From positions 1 through 27,511 of the forward strand of contig CALIJO010000049.1 in the NCBI GenBank assembly GCA_938017655.1: DNA of 27,511 nucleotides, given 5' to 3'. A program made the position numbers and the translations under genes. The first letter of the stretch is position 1; each line of letters starts with the position of its first letter. A model generated the notes under the pieces. The model saw only the letters and a list, made by a program, of their open reading frames with translations. It was not told the DNA's origin and searched no databases. Shown one piece after another: positions 1 through 7,752 of this stretch. The stretch is from an uncultured Candidatus Saccharibacteria bacterium. Its GTDB lineage: Bacteria; Patescibacteriota; Saccharimonadia; Saccharimonadales; Saccharimonadaceae.

Positions 1-75
1 AGAGCTACCTTATTTTTATGCAAGATTTTGTTGCAAAGGTGCTGAGCTATTACGAATAGTAGACACAATCTTTTA

Positions 76-1689
76 ATGTGGTCTGACGCTTCAATAATTT
101 CCTTCCCGGAGGATATGTCTTACTTCTTTAGTGGAGTAAAGGCTTTTATCGGTGATTTTGAGTATGGAGATGGAATGAGCCGTAGGAATATAGACACAAA
201 AAATATAAAGAATTTATCTCACTTTTTCCACGGAGCAGATTTTTATATGTCTGACGGTGTGCATGATAAATTGTTTGATAATTTTATTGACAATGAGAAT
301 ATAATTACTAATTTAGATTCTATGTATGAAAATACTAAGATTAAAGATGCCTTTACCATGCCGTCAAAAAATTTAGATCATGTAAAAACTGCACGAAATA
401 TGTTTAAGAATTCACAATTCAAGACAATGTATTTTACAGATTTAAAAATATCTGGAATAGAGGATATGACGTCGATGTTTGAAAATTGTCCGAGACTTTA
501 TCATTTAGATATGAGCGAGATGTCGACGGGTACACTTACGAGTATTAAAGATATCTTTAAGGATAGTAATGCTCTTTCTAAACTGATATTACCTAAGGTA
601 TTTAATACTAGTAAAATTACAGATATGAGTTATTTGTTCGCGAACAAGAGTAGTTTAGCGTGGTTAATAGGGTTCAAAAGAATAGATGCTAGCAGTGCCG
701 TGAACATGAGCCATATGTTTGATAATTGTGCGCAATATTTTATTTTTGCTATAGAGGGAGAGGGTGTATTTGATAATTTTAATACAAGTAAAGTGGAAGA
801 TATGTCGTATATGTTTGCTAATGCCGGTGGAGGTGGTCTGTACAATGGAGCTCCTTTTCCGCTTAAGCTTATTACTTCAAGTGTGAAAAATATGGAGGGG
901 ATGTTTAAGGGGTGGAATGCAAAAATTGATATTTCTAGTTTTAATTTTGGAAATGTCGAAAACATGTCAAAGATGTTTATGGATGGATGTGAGGATTCGT
1001 GTGTGGGAAATGAGAGGCATGGTGCGGTGGAAAAAATTAAATTTCCGGAATCTGGCGTTATTGCGCCAAAATTGACTACGATAGAAAAAATTTTTGCATA
1101 TAACCAGAGAATGAAAGATTTTACTCTGCCTATTTCTGCACCAAAGCTTTTAAATGCTAATTATGCTTTTGCGTATTTACGTGGCGCAAATAAAGTAGAT
1201 TTAAGCTCGATGTATGTTCCAAACTTAGAGAACATGGAATATACGTTTACTTATGTTGGAAAATATGAGTATTTAACGGAATTTAAGTTATTTACGCATC
1301 CACTTCAGAATATAAAAACATTAAAGCATGCATTCGATAATATGTATCTACGTTCCTGCTTGGATAAAACATTGGATTTGAGTAATTTTAATGTTTCTAA
1401 GGTTACTGATTTTTCGCATCTTTTTGATACTTTTTATGCAGATGAACTAGATCTTACTGGATGGGATACAAGTAAGGCGGAAGATATGAGTCATTTATTC
1501 TCTCAGGCTAGTCCAGGGAAAGTATATGTGTCAGATAGTTTTGTGACATCTAATGTTATAAATTCAGAGCGGATATTTGTGAATGCTGAGTTGACTGGCC
1601 AACAGGGGTCAAATGCTTATAATAAAGATATTTCGTATGCGCGTATTGATGGTGGTGCGGCGAACCCAGGGGCATTTTGGAGGGAATAA
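76..1689 (+). CDS. BspA-family leucine-rich-repeat (DUF285) protein, N-terminally truncated
   Basis: The 537-residue product is almost entirely DUF285/BspA-type repeats, recognisable by recurring 'MSxMF' and 'DLSxxNVSKVTD' patterns. It aligns with the repeat region of the 962-residue BspA protein on the opposite strand: WSDASIISFPEDMSY here matches WSNATELVFPEDLSY there. It lacks the signal peptide and roughly 270 N-terminal residues of that relative. Similarity extends only a few codons upstream of the ATG; then an in-frame TGA lies at 43-45 and I see no Shine-Dalgarno sequence. It ends in SYARIDGGAANPGAFWRE, a tail shared with its neighbours, and is followed by a good terminator. It is either a pseudogene fragment or a silent cassette; if expressed from this ATG it would stay in the cytoplasm. 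Family call is firm; functionality is doubtful. Confidence 0.7.
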   Translation: MWSDASIISFPEDMSYFFSGVKAFIGDFEYGDGMSRRNIDTKNIKNLSHFFHGADFYMSDGVHDKLFDNFIDNENIITNLDSMYENTKIKDAFTMPSKNLDHVKTARNMFKNSQFKTMYFTDLKISGIEDMTSMFENCPRLYHLDMSEMSTGTLTSIKDIFKDSNALSKLILPKVFNTSKITDMSYLFANKSSLAWLIGFKRIDASSAVNMSHMFDNCAQYFIFAIEGEGVFDNFNTSKVEDMSYMFANAGGGGLYNGAPFPLKLITSSVKNMEGMFKGWNAKIDISSFNFGNVENMSKMFMDGCEDSCVGNERHGAVEKIKFPESGVIAPKLTTIEKIFAYNQRMKDFTLPISAPKLLNANYAFAYLRGANKVDLSSMYVPNLENMEYTFTYVGKYEYLTEFKLFTHPLQNIKTLKHAFDNMYLRSCLDKTLDLSNFNVSKVTDFSHLFDTFYADELDLTGWDTSKAEDMSHLFSQASPGKVYVSDSFVTSNVINSERIFVNAELTGQQGSNAYNKDISYARIDGGAANPGAFWRE

Positions 1690-1735
1690 TTAGAATTTAA
1701 TAAATTATTTATGAATATGTAATATCTGCATAGTT

Positions 1736-1775
1736 AAAGCCTCGAGTGAATATCTCTTCGAGGCTTTTTATTTTT
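1736..1775 (+). terminator. Rho-independent terminator after the truncated BspA gene
   Basis: A perfect 10-bp stem (AAAGCCTCGA, 1736-1745, with TCGAGGCTTT, 1758-1767) is followed by a T-rich run. It lies 46 bases after the stop codon. Confidence 0.85.
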
Positions 1776-1789
1776 TGTTTTATATGTGA

Positions 1790-1858
1790 TTATGGCTTCT
1801 TCCAGAATGCACCAGGATTGGATGGGCCACCATCTATGCGAGTAGAAGATTTGTATGC
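1790..1858 (-). pseudogene. 3' remnant of a third BspA-family gene
   Basis: On the minus strand this stretch reads AYKSSTRIDGGPSNPGAFWKKP followed by TAA (1790-1792). That is the same C-terminal tail as the truncated BspA gene (YARIDGGAANPGAFWRE) and the full-length one (YARIDKPGQPGLFTKK). Nothing upstream of it in this frame continues the repeat domain; instead the transposase fragment begins. It is therefore the end of a BspA gene whose body was lost, most simply by an insertion or deletion involving the adjacent transposable element. The frame differs from that of the transposase fragment, so the two overlap slightly without forming a fusion protein. Confidence 0.7.
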
Positions 1859-2109
1859 GTCCACAATATATTGGACTTTTCTGTATCTAATTTTAGCAGA
1901 TTTATATAGGCTTTTTGCCAACTATATATAGTGCTTCTGCTAACATTAAAAGCATCAATGGCCGAATTTATGCCATATTGATTTTTATGTTCTAAAACCT
2001 TGATTCTAAAGTTAATAACTGATTTAATTGTTCTAGGTATATTGCTGTGGTATTTCATAACATCAATATACCTTTTTTGATGAGAATTATTAAGTTCTTT
2101 AATCACCAA
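1834..2109 (-). pseudogene. Truncated transposase N-terminus (helix-turn-helix)
   Basis: The 91-residue product contains INSAIDAFNVSRSTIYSWQK (about residues 47-66), the helix-turn-helix typical of the N-terminus of IS481/IS3-type transposases. No DDE catalytic domain follows: the reading frame ends where a BspA 3' remnant begins. A TTG start with an AGGAG ribosome site six bases upstream is still intact. A perfect palindrome TATTGGAGTCCAATA lies at 2130-2144, upstream of the start, and could be a terminal repeat or an operator. I read this as the left part of a decayed insertion sequence inside a BspA array. It could also be a stand-alone small DNA-binding protein. Confidence 0.55.
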
Positions 2110-2186
2110 ATACTGCTCCTTTTATTTCTTATTGGAGTCCAATATGTGTTTGAACTTATGCAGCGGAAAATTGGAGGTTTGGAGGT

Positions 2187-5075
2187 TTATTTTTTAGTGA
2201 AGAGCCCTGGCTGACCTGGTTTATCGATACGAGCGTAAGTAATATCTTCGCTTCCGTTAGAGGTTGTGCCATTACCACCGACAAACGACCTACCATAATC
2301 CGAATAGAAAATTCTATCTGATTTTGTGACATTAGTGGTGACAAAACTTTCTGAGGCATATATTGTTGTAATGTAATTACTATCACAAAACATTTCGGTC
2401 ATATCGGTGACATTTCTAGTATCCCAACCAGTAAGATCGACGGTAACTATCCAAGTATAATTAACAAGGTTGGACATGTCGGTAACATTGGAAACATTAA
2501 GGTCACTTAGATCTAGTAGTCCATCGCTGGACTTAGCATAATAAAACATATTATGCATGTTTCGGACATTAGATGTATCGAAGGAGATTTTGGTGGGACC
2601 ATCTAGAGTGAATTGAGTGCCGGCAAACATACTTTCGACAGTTTCAACATGTGAGGTATCAAGTCCGGTGAGATCTAGCTTGGTGAGTGAATTGGTGAAG
2701 TTACTAAAGATAAAGCTAAGGTCAGTAAGAACTGGGGTGTTCATTTTCGGGAAAACTGCTTTATCAAGGTAGTGTTGACCCTTATAAAGTCCACGTAGGG
2801 AGACGAGATTCGGCGCGTTAATGGTGCCGGTCGGCCAGATAATTTGTTTGGCGGAGTAATTATAGTCATCCAAGCTTATTTTATCTCTGTCGATCGTTAT
2901 ACCACTCAACATCTCTTCCATGGTGGTGACACTATCGAACTGCATATTAGAGATATCGAGCGAAGGGGTTCTAAATCCGTTAAACATACCTTGCATATTG
3001 GAAATATTATGGGTCTTAAAGGTGGTAGGGATGGCGATGTTCTGACTAGATTTGGTTCGATAGAACATGTATGACGCGTCAGTGATATTTTCGGATTCGA
3101 TATGTTCGATAAAATCCTTAAGGTCGAGTGATGGCAGATTATAGAACATGTGACTAGTATTAATCGCACTGTTCAATTTAATTTTATCGCTATTTTCTAA
3201 AGTAGTGAGTTTAGTGCTATCAGAGAGAAATGAACTGAAATCTGTAACGGCTGCAGTATTAAAGACGTTTGGTAATACAATTTTTTGTACATAAGGAAGA
3301 TTCTTAAACATATTAGCAATAGTTTCTAGCGGACCAGTGGAAATATTATGGAGATCTATCTCTGTAAGATAAGGGCAATCCTGAAACATGCTCGACATAT
3401 TAGTAATGTGATTGCCACCCATAGGTGCAGCATTGAGGGTGAGCCCGCCTATTTCAGATTTGTAGAACATCTGGGAGAGATTCTCCGCAGAGGCGAGGGA
3501 AAGTTTTGGTAAATTGACAGCTAGAGTGTAGTAACCACTTTCTTTGAAGAAGTTATTAAAATTGGTAGTACTAGCAAAGGTGGCACTAGAGAGATCAAAT
3601 TCGGTTAATGGTATTTTTTCAAACATGGAGCCTGCGTCGGTGGATTTGGCAAAAGTGGCTAGGGGCAGGAGAATTTTGGCCGATGTGCTGTTCATAAACA
3701 TGCTATTGGTATTCGTGGTTTCATCAAAAACGGCCTTTGGTAGCTGAATACTCGAAGAGCTTTGAGTGTCTTTAAACATTTTTGCGGTATTTTTGGTTTT
3801 GGCGAAAGTAGCGTTACTTAGAATAACTTGGCTGACACTACTGCCTTCAAACATAGACTGAGTATCTTCGGCTTCACCGATAGTCCAATCGGAAAAATTA
3901 ACTTGGCTTAATGATTTGGTGTTACGGAAGGCATAGGCGAGATTTTTAGCGCGATTCACGATGTCGGCGAATTTGTCCACTGTCTGGACTGTCGAGCCTT
4001 CGAAAATCGATTCAGCGCTTTCGATTGGGGAATCTTTGAGATATTCAAAGAAGCTAGAAGCTTCGAATGAACTTTTGTTGTATGCAACGGTGTTGTGAAA
4101 TAGATGGTCGAGATTTTTGACTTTCTTAAAATTTAGGGTGGACTTACTGCGACCATCGGTGAAATTAAAGTTGACATGATAATCTATTCCGCCAAGACCG
4201 GCGTACATGTAGGAGAGATCTTCTGGGAAGACTAATTCTGTGGCATTGCTCCAAATACATAGCTCATCCCAGCTGCTGCGATAACCACCAAGATAAACTT
4301 CTGTATCGGAATCTGGTAAGGAGATAACTGAGGTGCGTTCTTTGGTGATACTATCACTACATTTATTTCTGCCTATGGTAATATTAACCTCTGGCCATAG
4401 ATCGTTCGAAGTGGTAGTAAGCGGGTTATCGAGATAGTTGGCGTCAGTGATGCCGACGGCTTTTTTGATAGCCTTATTAATTTCGATACCATTAACTAAT
4501 TGGACGGAAGCTTGATCTTCGGCGAGGAGGGTAAAAATTAGATTGCGGTGATATTCGCCAGGTTGTGCAGAGGATTCGAGTTCGAAGCCGAGGTTGAATT
4601 TGACAGTATCGGCGGCGGTAAGTGGGTCTTTGACTTGCTTAATTTTGAGTGGACTGCTAAGACTTGGTATCTGTTGGTAAATCTGGTCATCGGTTTCTTT
4701 GACATTATAGCCGTACTGGTTATGCATATGACGGGATAGTTCATAATTGGAACCACTCACAGATGGAATGTAGAAAGTATTTTTTGGGTCACTACTAGTT
4801 AATGAGGTATCCTCACGGTCGCTGCTAAAAAGCAACTTGTAACCTAATGGGCTATTAGTATTGACAGTGATATTGATGGATTTGGAAAACTCCATTCTAC
4901 TTCCAGTCGAAAAATCGGTTTCGACTTTAACCTCGCCGGGCATTCCTAGCGAGGCAGTCGAGGCATAGGTGCTTTTGAAGTGCAGCAAACAAAATAAAGT
5001 ACTGGTTAAAAAGATTGATAATATAGTAAAAACCGACCTACCACTTACGACCTGTCCATTTCCTCGCTTTGACAC
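2187..5075 (-). CDS. Secreted BspA-family leucine-rich-repeat surface protein
   Basis: A 962-residue secreted protein. Residues 1-40 form a Sec signal peptide (basic SKRGNGQ, hydrophobic core VFTILSIFLTSTLFCLL, probable cleavage after YAS/TAS). Residues ~40-205 look like a beta-sandwich domain ending in PGEYHRNLIFTLLAED. From ~285 to ~930 there are DUF285/BspA repeats of about 22-25 residues with 'MF' and 'DLSxxxVSNVTDM' signatures. It ends in YARIDKPGQPGLFTKK with no LPXTG motif, membrane anchor or lipobox, so its mode of attachment is unclear. The start is GTG, with GGAG nine to ten bases upstream. Family members bind host or bacterial surfaces; for an epibiotic organism a role in adhesion is plausible but inferred. 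The next gene on this strand upstream is rplA, separated by a terminator. Confidence 0.85.
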   Translation of the reverse strand: MSKRGNGQVVSGRSVFTILSIFLTSTLFCLLHFKSTYASTASLGMPGEVKVETDFSTGSRMEFSKSINITVNTNSPLGYKLLFSSDREDTSLTSSDPKNTFYIPSVSGSNYELSRHMHNQYGYNVKETDDQIYQQIPSLSSPLKIKQVKDPLTAADTVKFNLGFELESSAQPGEYHRNLIFTLLAEDQASVQLVNGIEINKAIKKAVGITDANYLDNPLTTTSNDLWPEVNITIGRNKCSDSITKERTSVISLPDSDTEVYLGGYRSSWDELCIWSNATELVFPEDLSYMYAGLGGIDYHVNFNFTDGRSKSTLNFKKVKNLDHLFHNTVAYNKSSFEASSFFEYLKDSPIESAESIFEGSTVQTVDKFADIVNRAKNLAYAFRNTKSLSQVNFSDWTIGEAEDTQSMFEGSSVSQVILSNATFAKTKNTAKMFKDTQSSSSIQLPKAVFDETTNTNSMFMNSTSAKILLPLATFAKSTDAGSMFEKIPLTEFDLSSATFASTTNFNNFFKESGYYTLAVNLPKLSLASAENLSQMFYKSEIGGLTLNAAPMGGNHITNMSSMFQDCPYLTEIDLHNISTGPLETIANMFKNLPYVQKIVLPNVFNTAAVTDFSSFLSDSTKLTTLENSDKIKLNSAINTSHMFYNLPSLDLKDFIEHIESENITDASYMFYRTKSSQNIAIPTTFKTHNISNMQGMFNGFRTPSLDISNMQFDSVTTMEEMLSGITIDRDKISLDDYNYSAKQIIWPTGTINAPNLVSLRGLYKGQHYLDKAVFPKMNTPVLTDLSFIFSNFTNSLTKLDLTGLDTSHVETVESMFAGTQFTLDGPTKISFDTSNVRNMHNMFYYAKSSDGLLDLSDLNVSNVTDMSNLVNYTWIVTVDLTGWDTRNVTDMTEMFCDSNYITTIYASESFVTTNVTKSDRIFYSDYGRSFVGGNGTTSNGSEDITYARIDKPGQPGLFTKK

Positions 5076-5097
5076 GGTTTATTCTCCAATTTATGTT

Positions 5098-5122
5098 ATT
5101 TATCTAGACCTAATAGATAAAT
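5098..5122 (-). promoter_or_regulatory. Inverted repeat in the BspA gene leader
   Basis: A perfect 9-bp inverted repeat, ATTTATCTA and TAGATAAAT around a 7-base centre, sits 22-47 bases upstream of the GTG start. A weak extended -10 (TGCTAAAAT) lies further upstream on the minus strand. It could be an operator or an mRNA hairpin; nothing more can be said. Confidence 0.4.
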
Positions 5123-5228
5123 CTATGTTTATGCATTTAATTTAATTTTAGCATAAATGGAATAAAAATGGCGAAGAAAAATTGATGTAAAATTTAATAA
5201 ATATCGATTAAATTATGGAAACGGCACA

Positions 5229-5262
5229 AAAATAAGCACCGGGTTAGTGGTGCTTATTTTAG
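5229..5262 (-). terminator. Terminator of rplK-rplA
   Basis: A 12-bp stem (AAAATAAGCACC, 5229-5240, with GGTGCTTATTTT, 5249-5260) is followed on the minus strand by a T-rich tract. It lies just past the rplA stop. Confidence 0.85.
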
Positions 5263-5275
5263 AGAGATTAAGAGA

Positions 5276-6181
5276 TTAGTTGTAGATATTTTCTACAGCG
5301 ATGGATGGACCCATGGTAGTAGAAATGAAGATACTCTTAATATATTGTCCCTTGATAGAAGCTGGTTTCATTGACTTCAAAGAATCCATGAAAACGGTAG
5401 CATTTTCGTTCAATTGGTCGAGGGTGAAATTGGTTTTACCGACACCGATGTGAACGATAGCTTGTTTGTCGACACGATATTCGACCTTACCAGCCTTAGA
5501 TTCCTTAACGGCCTTCTCGATATCGAGAGTGACAGTACCAGCCTTTGGGTTTGGCATCAAACCTTTAGGACCGAGCAAGCGAGCAAATTTACCAAGTTTT
5601 GGCATGTATGCTGGGGTAGAAATGAGAACGTCAAAATTGATGATTCCCTTTTCAAGTTGCTTGATGAATTCGGCATCTTCGGCGATGTCAGCACCAGCGG
5701 CCTTAGCTTTTTTGCATTCATCTTCTGGAGCGAAGACAGCGACGCGAACAGTCTTACCGTTACCGTTTGGAAGAACGATGGTGGTGCGAATGTTTTGGTC
5801 GGCTTGGCGTGGGTCGACACCGAGACGAGCATGAATTTCGACGGTAGCGTCAAATTTAGCTGGGTTGGTTTCGACAGCAAGCTTGATAGCGTCGGTGAGG
5901 CTGTAGGCCTTGGTTTTGTCGATATTCTTGTAAGCGGCTTGGTATTTCTTACCACGGCGTTCAAGAATTGAACGAGTGACTGGCTTGGCACCCTTTGGCT
6001 TTTCGACAAGGGATTCTTGCTTGTGCTCTTCGGCACGAGCTTTGCGCTCTTCTTCAGCCTTAACTTCTTCGAGGTGCTTCTTAGATTTTTTACCAGATTT
6101 GGCAAATTTCGCTTCGGTCTCGACAGCTTCGACTGGAGTTTGGTTTAATTCTTCAGTAGATTTGATTTGTTCTTCTGACAT
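5276..6181 (-). CDS. rplA: Large-subunit ribosomal protein L1
   Basis: L1 forms the L1 stalk of the large ribosomal subunit at the tRNA exit site. The core, residues ~70-301, is full length and carries the strongly conserved LGKFARLLGPKGLMPNPKAG and GKVEYRVDKQAIVHIGVGK stretches. Ahead of the core is a ~70-residue extension rich in Glu, Lys and Ala (EEVKAEEERKARAEEHKQ), absent from the usual ~230-residue L1. It follows rplK by 60 bases on the same strand, and the gap holds a hairpin that could be an L1 autoregulatory site. The start ATG has a weak AGAAAG upstream. Several CPR groups lack L1; this lineage keeps it. Confidence 0.97.
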   Translation of the reverse strand: MSEEQIKSTEELNQTPVEAVETEAKFAKSGKKSKKHLEEVKAEEERKARAEEHKQESLVEKPKGAKPVTRSILERRGKKYQAAYKNIDKTKAYSLTDAIKLAVETNPAKFDATVEIHARLGVDPRQADQNIRTTIVLPNGNGKTVRVAVFAPEDECKKAKAAGADIAEDAEFIKQLEKGIINFDVLISTPAYMPKLGKFARLLGPKGLMPNPKAGTVTLDIEKAVKESKAGKVEYRVDKQAIVHIGVGKTNFTLDQLNENATVFMDSLKSMKPASIKGQYIKSIFISTTMGPSIAVENIYN

Positions 6182-6194
6182 TTGATTTCTTTCT

Positions 6195-6221
6195 GTGGTA
6201 ATAACGAGCGAACTCTCCCAC
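6195..6221 (-). promoter_or_regulatory. Candidate L1 autoregulatory hairpin between rplK and rplA
   Basis: The rplK-rplA spacer RNA can fold as an outer GUGG/CCAC stem (6218-6221 with 6195-6198), an asymmetric internal loop, and an inner GAG-UUCG-CUC hairpin. Ribosomal protein L1 is known to repress its own operon by binding an asymmetric-loop mRNA mimic of its rRNA site. Assignment to L1 is inferred from position and shape only. Confidence 0.35.
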
Positions 6222-6241
6222 GGTTAATTAATTTTAATTAA

Positions 6242-6667
6242 TTATTCGGCGATGGTGACACCCATAGAGCGGGCAGTACCAGCGACGGTCTTGATAGCAC
6301 CTTCAAGATCGACAGCGTTCATTTGCTTCATCTTGATGTTGGCAATTTTCTCGAGTTGTTCACGAGTGATAGAACCAACTTTTTCGGTGTTTGGACGACC
6401 AGAACCTTTTTGAAGCTTTAATTCTTCACGAATTAAATCATCAACTGGTTGACCGAGACAAACCCAATCAAAAGTGCGATCATCGAAAACGCGGATGTGA
6501 ACAATCACGTTCTTACCAGCGAATTCTTTGGTTTTGTCGTTGAATGGATTAATGAAGTCCATCATGTTTAGGCCCCATTGACCCAAGGTTGAACCAACTG
6601 GAGGACCTGCGGTGGCCTTACCACCAGGGATGCGTAACTTTAAGTTACCAATTACTTTTTTTGCCAT
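6242..6667 (-). CDS. rplK: Large-subunit ribosomal protein L11
   Basis: A 141-residue L11, a component of the GTPase-associated centre where elongation factors act. It has the N-terminal LKLRIPGGKATAGPPVG motif (residues ~8-25) and the C-terminal rRNA-binding domain ending MKQMNAVDLEGAIKTVAGTA. The ATG at 6667 is chosen over an in-frame upstream start because residue 1 then falls at the conserved MAKK terminus, AGGAG lies just upstream, and a predicted promoter sits between the two candidate starts. It is normally preceded by nusG; here the arginine deiminase genes lie between. Confidence 0.97.
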   Translation of the reverse strand: MAKKVIGNLKLRIPGGKATAGPPVGSTLGQWGLNMMDFINPFNDKTKEFAGKNVIVHIRVFDDRTFDWVCLGQPVDDLIREELKLQKGSGRPNTEKVGSITREQLEKIANIKMKQMNAVDLEGAIKTVAGTARSMGVTIAE

Positions 6668-6704
6668 AATATATTTACTCCTAATTAGAGCGCGTAACGG
6701 GTAT

Positions 6705-6713
6705 ATTCTAACA
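6705..6713 (-). promoter_or_regulatory. Promoter of rplK-rplA (extended -10)
   Basis: The minus strand reads TGTTAGAAT, an extended -10 element, 38 bases upstream of the rplK ATG and just after the arcC terminator. No clear -35 box. It gives the ribosomal pair its own transcription start. Confidence 0.55.
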
Positions 6714-6749
6714 TATTTCTTCAAAAAATACTAGGAAAAAGTGTCAGAG

Positions 6750-6785
6750 GTGAAAAAACAGAGTAGACGAAGTCCACTCTGTTTC
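6750..6785 (-). terminator. Terminator of arcD-arcC
   Basis: A 13-bp stem with one mismatch (AAACAGAGTAGAC, 6756-6768, with GTCCACTCTGTTT, 6772-6784) has a short loop and is followed on the minus strand by TTTTTT. Confidence 0.88.
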
Positions 6786-6805
6786 AAGATAATATAATCG
6801 AGCCT

Positions 6806-7750
6806 TTATTCACCAATAATCTTGGTACCAGTCTTACCTTCAATGGCATTGATGGCGTTCTCTGGATTGGTGATAATGCAGGTACGATTTTTGCCACTGG
6901 AAACGAAACTGATGCCTGCTTCGATTTTCGGCAGCATACTACCAGCCGCAAATTCACCTTTCGCGATATACTTAAAGGCCTCATCGGCGGTGAGAGTCTT
7001 GAGATCTTCTTCATTTTCTTTTTTGAAGTTGATTTTGACGTTCTCGACGGCGGTGAGAATCAAAAGTATATCAGCATCAATGGTTTCGGCCAGTTTTTCA
7101 GCGGCAAAATCCTTATCAATGACGGCTTCGAGGCCAACTAGGTGGCCGTGTTCATCGTAATAAACTGGAATACCGCCACCGCCACCGGCGACAATAATGG
7201 CACTATTACCGAGGGCAATTTCAACGAGTTCCGATTCGATAATCGAAAGTGGCATTGGCGAAGGTACGACTTTACGCCAGCCACGACCAGCATCTTCCTT
7301 AACGGTGAAATGACGTTCTTTGCTGAGCCTCTTAGCTTCCTCTTCGGTATAGAATGGGCCGATTGGCTTGCTCGGATTCTTGAAAGCTGGGTCATCCTTA
7401 GAGACCAAAACTTGAGTCACGATAGCTGCGATGGGCTTTTTAATTCCCTCAGATTCGAGCTGATTGCGCATGGCATTTTGTAGCCAATAACCAATTTGAC
7501 CTTGCGACATGGCGCCGGCCACATCGATTGGCATAGTCGGAGTTTTTTCGGTATTAATAGCTTCTTCGTGAAGAATAATATTACCGATTTGGGGGCCATT
7601 GCCATGTACGATGACTAATTGGTGGCCAGCCGCCACGAGCTTGGCAAGCTCCTTGGCGGTCTGGTTGGCGACTTCGAGTTGATCTTTGGCGGTAGCTTTG
7701 CCATCACGGCTTAAGGCATTACCTCCGAGAGCAACGACGATTTTGGCCAT
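6806..7750 (-). CDS. arcC: Carbamate kinase
   Basis: Last step of the arginine deiminase pathway: carbamoyl phosphate + ADP gives ATP, CO2 and ammonia. The 314-residue protein has the usual length and family features: VVALGGNALSRDG at the N-terminus, VHGNGPQIGN (~residues 49-58), VIDKDFAAEKLAETIDADIL (~212-231) and a C-terminal ATP-site region with GSMLPKIEAG. It starts two bases after the arcD stop, so the two are almost certainly co-transcribed and probably translationally coupled. A strong terminator follows. Confidence 0.96.
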   Translation of the reverse strand: MAKIVVALGGNALSRDGKATAKDQLEVANQTAKELAKLVAAGHQLVIVHGNGPQIGNIILHEEAINTEKTPTMPIDVAGAMSQGQIGYWLQNAMRNQLESEGIKKPIAAIVTQVLVSKDDPAFKNPSKPIGPFYTEEEAKRLSKERHFTVKEDAGRGWRKVVPSPMPLSIIESELVEIALGNSAIIVAGGGGGIPVYYDEHGHLVGLEAVIDKDFAAEKLAETIDADILLILTAVENVKINFKKENEEDLKTLTADEAFKYIAKGEFAAGSMLPKIEAGISFVSSGKNRTCIITNPENAINAIEGKTGTKIIGE

Positions 7751-7752
7751 GA

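Noticed and set aside
630..965. Minus-strand reading frame inside the truncated BspA gene
   Set aside because: Antisense shadow of a repeat-rich coding region, no ribosome site or promoter.
1746..1931. Small plus-strand reading frame after the terminator
   Set aside because: Starts inside the terminator hairpin and is antisense to the BspA remnant and transposase fragment.
5414..5971. Long plus-strand reading frame inside rplA
   Set aside because: Antisense to a certain ribosomal protein gene; low-complexity composition caused by rplA codon usage.
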